64,000 nucleotides of DNA. Source: Desulfuromonas sp. CSMB_57 (lineage in GTDB: Bacteria > Desulfobacterota > Desulfuromonadia > Desulfuromonadales > Syntrophotaleaceae). Shown in pieces: positions 60,162 to 64,000 of the stretch (positions are counted from its first letter, which is position 1; each line of letters starts with the position of its first letter). The notes under the pieces were generated by a model that saw only the letters and a program-made list of their open reading frames with translations, was not told where the DNA came from and made no database searches. A program made the translations under genes and the position numbers. Location: contig NZ_JAFCIY020000001.1 in assembly GCF_020194955.2 (NCBI RefSeq), positions 186,001-250,000 on the forward strand, written 5' to 3'.

Positions 60162-60743
60162 ATGACCGAGCTCTATGTTCTGAAGCGCCTGGTGGACGGT
60201 TACGCACAGCGGGTGACCCCCCTGGAAGTCCGGTTCATGTTGCGCCTGGCCTGGTGGCGGGACTTTCCCTGGCTGACGGCCTTTTTCAGACTGCTCAGCC
60301 GCCTCGGGGACGGGCCGCTGTGGGGCGCCATCGGCGTGACTTTGCTGTTGTTCGGAGCTGGGCCGGAGCGTCGGGCCGTGCTGGCCGGCGCCTTGGCGGC
60401 CCTGACCAGTGTCCTCTTGTTTTCGGTTCTCAAAGGTCTGATTCGGCGCCCGCGGCCTTTTGACCGCTGGTCGAGCCTGTCCGGGCTGGTGCCGACCCCG
60501 GATCGCTTTTCCTTCCCGTCCGGCCACACCATGACCGCCTTCGCCATGTATGCCTCCCTGGGTGGCATTTTGCCCATGTGGGGCTGGGTACTGCTGCCGA
60601 CGGCCTGGCTCATCGGCCTGTCCCGAGTCTATCTGGGGGTACACTACCCGACGGATGTGCTGGTCGGCGCTCTGCTGGGAACCTTGGTGGGAAAGGGAGC
60701 CGTCTGGGCGGTGACCGAGATCGGTACCACTGTATTGCAATGA
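60162..60743 (+). CDS. PAP2 family membrane phosphatase
   Basis: A 193-residue type 2 phosphatidic acid phosphatase with the three catalytic motifs: KGLIRRPRP, PSGH and SRVYLGVHYPTD. About five membrane helices are predicted. It would dephosphorylate phosphatidate, phosphatidylglycerophosphate or undecaprenyl pyrophosphate on the outer face. AGGAG lies 8 bases before the ATG. Behind a proposed Pho promoter it could release phosphate and diacylglycerol from phospholipids. Confidence 0.9.
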   Translation: MTELYVLKRLVDGYAQRVTPLEVRFMLRLAWWRDFPWLTAFFRLLSRLGDGPLWGAIGVTLLLFGAGPERRAVLAGALAALTSVLLFSVLKGLIRRPRPFDRWSSLSGLVPTPDRFSFPSGHTMTAFAMYASLGGILPMWGWVLLPTAWLIGLSRVYLGVHYPTDVLVGALLGTLVGKGAVWAVTEIGTTVLQ

Positions 60744-60765
60744 GTGAATAATAAGGGTGAAAAAC

Positions 60766-62943
60766 ATGTTATGGAAATGGACGATTGGTCGGCGGCTGGC
60801 CGGCGGTTTTGCCGGCATCATGGTGCTGGTCGGCCTGATGTTCCTGCTCATGACCTGGGCGACGCGGGACATCCGTTCGTCGCAGGGCGAATTGGCCGGA
60901 GCCCTGCGCGATGCCTCTCAGGTGCAGGTCGAGGCGGCGACCGTGGAACGCTGGTCAGCGGATTTGCAACAGACCCGCAGTGCCTTGGCGGCGGATCTCA
61001 ATCTGCTGCGCGACGCGGTGCTCAACAACGCGCCGCGCGCCGAACTGTTTCCGGCCGGCCGACAGGAACCCCTGGCGGTCCTGCTGAAGGGAGCGGCCCT
61101 GCGGGATTTGCAGAAGGCCATGCCGGAGGCGAGCTCCACGGTCCGTAAACTGGCCGATGCCCAGCAGCAACTGCATGCCGCCGATGAGCGCATCCGTGCC
61201 CTCTGGCGGCCCCGTCACGACGGGCTGGCCGAGGCCTTGGACGATCTCAAGCGCACCCAGCTGTACTGGACCCTGAGCATCGCCAACATGCTGTTCATCC
61301 GCAGCAGCATCGGCGAGCTGCTGCATGAAAATCAGACCGACACCCCCTTCGAGGAGTTTCGCAACGGTCCCGTCGGCCGCCGTTACCGGGCTTCCTTCGC
61401 GCCTCTGCAGGCGGCGCTGCAACGCATCGCGCCGGTCAACAAGAAGCTCTGGGATGCCTCTTATAAACTGGCCGGCCTGATTATGGAAAGCAATTGGGAA
61501 GAGGCCCGCCTGCTGTACCGCGACGTCTTTCCGCCGGCGGTCAAGGCCATGTCCGTCGACCTCGACCAGGTGTTGGCCGCGGAGCGTCAGATACTCCACC
61601 AACAGCAGCAGGTGGTGACTCTGCTCAATGACCGGATCAAACCGGCCTCCGAACAGGCTTTTGCCGCCTTGGCGGAACTGGATGCCCAGTTGGCAACCCT
61701 CGGTGCCGCCAAGGGGGCGGCGGTGCGCGGCTCGGCCAACCTGATCCTGGAACGCGAGCAGGCCATGGCCGCAAAACTGACCGCCCTGCAGCGCGGCAGC
61801 CTGATACTGACCCTGGTGGTCATGGTGTTGTGCGCCGTGCTCGGTTGGCGTATCACCCGCGGCATTACCCGGCCTCTGAGCTTGACCGTGGACATGTTGC
61901 GGCAGCTGGGTGCCGGGCAACTGGACCGTCGTCTGGGTCTGACCTCGCGGGATGAATTGGGTGACATGGCCCGGGCTTTGGACGGCTTTGCCGATCAGAT
62001 GCGGGATGAAGTGCTGGCGGCTTTTGATCGCCTGGCGGCGGGCGATTTCACTTTCCGCGCCGCCGGACCCATCCGTGTGCCCCTGCAGCAGGCCAACCTG
62101 GCCCTGACGCGCCTGGTGAAACGCATGCGCCAGGCCGGCCATCAGGTTGCCGCCGGCGCGGCGCAGATCGCCCGCACCAGCCAGGAATTGTCCCAGGGGA
62201 CCGCCCAGCAATCCCAGGCCTTGCAGGATATGTCCGCCAGCCTTGGAGAAACCGTCGCCCAGGCCCGGCAGAACGCCGAACGCGCGGCCCGCTCCACCAG
62301 CCTGGCTGCCGGACTGCGGGATACCGCCCGCAGCGGTCAGGAGCAGATGCAGGACATGGTGACCGCCATGACCGAAGTGCGCGAAGCGGTCCAGGCCATA
62401 GCCGGCGTCATGCGCCTGATCGATGACATCGCTTTTCAGACCAATCTTCTGGCCCTCAATGCCTCCGTCGAGGCCGCCCGCGCCGGCCATCACGGCAAGG
62501 GCTTCGCGGTGGTGGCGGACGAAGTGCGCAACCTGGCGGTACGTAGTGCCGAAGCCGCCCGGGAAACCGGCAGTCTGATTCAGGATACCCTTCAAAAGGT
62601 GGCCTTGGGGGTCGATTCCGTGGCGGATACCGACGAAGCCCTGCGGCATATCGGGCAGGGTGTGGTGGAAGTCGCCGCTCTGGCCGACGAGGTGGCTCTG
62701 GCTTCCCAATCCCAGGCCGAAAAGGTGGACGACATCACCCGGTCGGTGGCCCGCATCGATCAGGTTATCGACCGCAATGTCGCCGGCACCGCCAAGGCCG
62801 CGGCAGCGGCCGGGGAACTGGCCGCCTGGGCCGAGCAGTTGCATCGGATGCTGGGCACTTTCCAGTTACCGGATACAGTGGCGGAACCGGCACCGGCCGG
62901 GAACGATGCCGACCGCCATCACCGTCATCGTCTCAGCGCCTGA
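60766..62943 (+). CDS. Methyl-accepting chemotaxis protein with large helical sensor
   Basis: A 725-residue chemoreceptor. Membrane helix 1 (about 10-32) and helix 2 (about 345-365) flank about 310 periplasmic helical residues, the size of a helical bimodular (HBM) sensor rather than a simple four-helix bundle. HAMP and a signalling domain follow; the kinase-contact tip reads DDIAFQTNLLALNASVEAAR. No C-terminal CheR-docking pentapeptide is evident. AAGGGTG lies upstream of the ATG. It begins 22 bases after the PAP2 gene and may mediate taxis under phosphate limitation. Confidence 0.9.
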   Translation: MLWKWTIGRRLAGGFAGIMVLVGLMFLLMTWATRDIRSSQGELAGALRDASQVQVEAATVERWSADLQQTRSALAADLNLLRDAVLNNAPRAELFPAGRQEPLAVLLKGAALRDLQKAMPEASSTVRKLADAQQQLHAADERIRALWRPRHDGLAEALDDLKRTQLYWTLSIANMLFIRSSIGELLHENQTDTPFEEFRNGPVGRRYRASFAPLQAALQRIAPVNKKLWDASYKLAGLIMESNWEEARLLYRDVFPPAVKAMSVDLDQVLAAERQILHQQQQVVTLLNDRIKPASEQAFAALAELDAQLATLGAAKGAAVRGSANLILEREQAMAAKLTALQRGSLILTLVVMVLCAVLGWRITRGITRPLSLTVDMLRQLGAGQLDRRLGLTSRDELGDMARALDGFADQMRDEVLAAFDRLAAGDFTFRAAGPIRVPLQQANLALTRLVKRMRQAGHQVAAGAAQIARTSQELSQGTAQQSQALQDMSASLGETVAQARQNAERAARSTSLAAGLRDTARSGQEQMQDMVTAMTEVREAVQAIAGVMRLIDDIAFQTNLLALNASVEAARAGHHGKGFAVVADEVRNLAVRSAEAARETGSLIQDTLQKVALGVDSVADTDEALRHIGQGVVEVAALADEVALASQSQAEKVDDITRSVARIDQVIDRNVAGTAKAAAAAGELAAWAEQLHRMLGTFQLPDTVAEPAPAGNDADRHHRHRLSA

Positions 62944-63056
62944 CGGCGTTCATGCCCGGAATATCGCCCCCGGGAAGTGGCGAATTCCGAATCGTACCAG
63001 TCGCCTCCGAACCGTTGCCGGGTGTCCCGACGCATCCACCAACGGATCGCTCCGTG

Positions 63057-63105
63057 CCCGCCAAACCGCGTTGTCTCTCCCGCGGTTTTGGCGGGAATTT
63101 TTTTC
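63057..63105 (+). terminator. Intrinsic terminator after the chemoreceptor gene
   Basis: CCCGCCAAACCGCG (63057-63070) pairs with CGCGGTTTTGGCGGG (63081-63095), allowing one bulge, followed by a T run at about 63098-63104. Confidence 0.9.
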
Positions 63106-63208
63106 GGGCTGGTTTTTCGGAATCAATGGGTTTTCCATGCGATATCTGACGCGGACTATTTCGTTGCAGTTGTTACTCGGGTTCTGTGATTTTTCGAAAA
63201 AGCTGCTG

Positions 63209-63583
63209 CTAGCGTGATTCGGAAGCATATTTCTCGATTAAATCAGTCATGGCTGGGGAGGTGGATAAGTCCAGGCACTTCATTATGTGTAAAGGACGAC
63301 CATCCTTGCCTAAGTATGGTACGGAAAGAGTCTTCTCAACCAGGTGAACGGCTTCTTCATAGGCTTCGATGGGCAAGCTTCCGAATTCCATGTAGCCTGC
63401 CGAGGCCGCACGAGCTTCGCATGCAACTTCGCTGTTCGGATAAGCACGTGCAATGCATTGGCTTAGGATAAATTTCCGAAACAGGTTGGCTTCGAGAATA
63501 TCTATATTTCGAGCATTTTTTTGGTGAGAGCAGGCAATTGATACCATTGATAATAGTATAATTATTAATTTTTTTGGTTTCAT
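63209..63583 (-). CDS. Tai4-like immunity lipoprotein of a type VI amidase effector
   Basis: A 124-residue protein with a lipoprotein-type signal (IIILLSMVSIACSH), so periplasmic, and three further Cys (SQCIARAYP, VACEARA, MKCLDL). Length, compartment and the C-x-A-R and KCLDL elements resemble the Tai4 immunity family. The ATG overlaps the stop of the upstream amidase by four bases, the expected toxin-antidote order. It would bind Tae4 and protect the cell's own peptidoglycan. Base composition is clearly lower in GC than the preceding 60 kb. Confidence 0.75.
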   Translation of the reverse strand: MKPKKLIIILLSMVSIACSHQKNARNIDILEANLFRKFILSQCIARAYPNSEVACEARAASAGYMEFGSLPIEAYEEAVHLVEKTLSVPYLGKDGRPLHIMKCLDLSTSPAMTDLIEKYASESR

Positions 63584-64000
63584 CTCAGTTCCCAAAATAA
63601 GATACGACTGGATTGGGAAAAATAACACCTGTCTGAGCACTGATAACCGTTCCATAGCGTGGCATGTCCTGTTGCATTGTTCCAGATTGGTACCTCAAAG
63701 ATCAAGATTCCTTTTTTGTTTTCTAGTCTGGCATCATTTGTGTTTGATAGTGTTATGTCCGGAGGGCCAAAAGTTTTTCGCAGATATTCTGTCAAGTCGC
63801 GAATACGATAGAGGTATAGAAAGCCATTGTTGTCCGATACTGTGGCACCTGCAGCAGCAGAAATTCGGACTCCGCTCGTATTTAATACAAAGCTCATCCT
63901 CAGGGCACATGCATTTTGAAAAATACCACTCTCGATATTCAATCCGACTCTTCCACCAATATGCTGGCCTACATGATCCAGGGAGCCATCACCATGGACG
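63580..64000 (-). CDS. Tae4-like type VI secretion amidase effector (5' end beyond window)
   Basis: The frame is open to the window edge, so only the C-terminal ~139 residues are seen. Catalytic Cys lies in FQNACALRMSFVLN, preceded by GGRVGLN; the catalytic His is in ATGHATLWNG; YLYRIRDLTEYL and ILFWEL are further Tae4 landmarks. Tae4 enzymes cut the D-Glu/mDAP bond of peptidoglycan in rival cells after T6SS delivery. An in-frame TTG at 63942 is not needed as start because similarity continues upstream. No T6SS structural gene is visible here. Confidence 0.85.
   Translation of the reverse strand, partial: VHGDGSLDHVGQHIGGRVGLNIESGIFQNACALRMSFVLNTSGVRISAAAGATVSDNNGFLYLYRIRDLTEYLRKTFGPPDITLSNTNDARLENKKGILIFEVPIWNNATGHATLWNGYQCSDRCYFSQSSRILFWELR

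Noticed and set aside
1-64000. CRISPR arrays, tRNA or rRNA genes, prophage or integrase
   Set aside because: No regularly spaced repeats, no tRNA T-arm and acceptor pattern, no rRNA sequence, and no integrase or phage structural gene were seen on reading both strands.

Overview
The window looks like a chromosomal segment of a GC-rich anaerobic deltaproteobacterium of the Desulfuromonadales/Geobacter type. This is inferred from gene content, not from a marker gene: a GEMM-I riboswitch of the cGAMP-responsive type, a tungsten aldehyde:ferredoxin oxidoreductase, tungstate/molybdate uptake and ModE, a bacterial 2[4Fe-4S] ferredoxin, an NfnA/SudB-like flavoprotein, HMA_2/DUF5132 proteins, and several GGDEF/EAL proteins. 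No rRNA, tRNA or CRISPR was seen.

Layout. 0-9.4 kb: a riboswitch-controlled GGDEF/EAL protein, an MFS exporter, an IPT/TIG secreted protein, PEP synthase, and a ferric-reductase-like oxidoreductase with a tiny membrane protein. 9.6-18.8 kb: a complete phosphate module phoB-phoR-pstS-pstC-pstA-pstB-phoU. 18.9-24.6 kb: modE overlapping an FRG-domain gene and a deaminase on the minus strand, then a PAS/LuxR regulator and the aldehyde oxidoreductase. 24.9-31.6 kb: a poorly described HMA_2/DUF5132/P-type ATPase/divergent MetK cluster. 31.7-40 kb: a short MgtE, a DUF445 protein, TtcA, a PP2C phosphatase and an M16 peptidase. 40-46.8 kb: an excisionase-type regulator, TupA, a MOT1-type permease and a large ABC-sub-bind/PAS/GGDEF/EAL sensor. 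46.8-51.5 kb: an NfnA-like subunit, ferredoxin, FMN-riboswitch-controlled ribB, a PA2779/PA2778/TPR operon and a zinc-ligand-poor DksA paralogue. 51.6-62.9 kb: two apparently phosphate-regulated lipid/signalling blocks. 63.2-64 kb: a lower-GC Tae4-Tai4-like type VI amidase/immunity pair cut by the window edge.

The strongest unifying observation is a shared promoter architecture. Half-sites resembling NCTAAC repeat with an 11-bp period, followed by exactly 10 bases and then a -10-like hexamer. It occurs before phoB, pstS, a short mgtE, an operon with an unrecognised 815-residue protein plus phosphatidylserine decarboxylase plus an Lgt-like protein, a glycosyltransferase operon, and a PAP2-phosphatase/chemoreceptor pair. 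I read this as a local PhoB regulon that couples phosphate uptake to membrane-lipid remodelling, c-di-GMP signalling and taxis.

Other leads are the A20-type GEMM riboswitch with an intrinsic terminator before a GGDEF/EAL gene, the HMA_2/DUF5132/ATPase/MetK-like cluster, TupA without TupBC beside a MOT1 permease, and two families of palindromic repeats (a 167-bp element with 19-bp perfect terminal inverted repeats, and a roughly 145-bp element with full-length and shortened copies).
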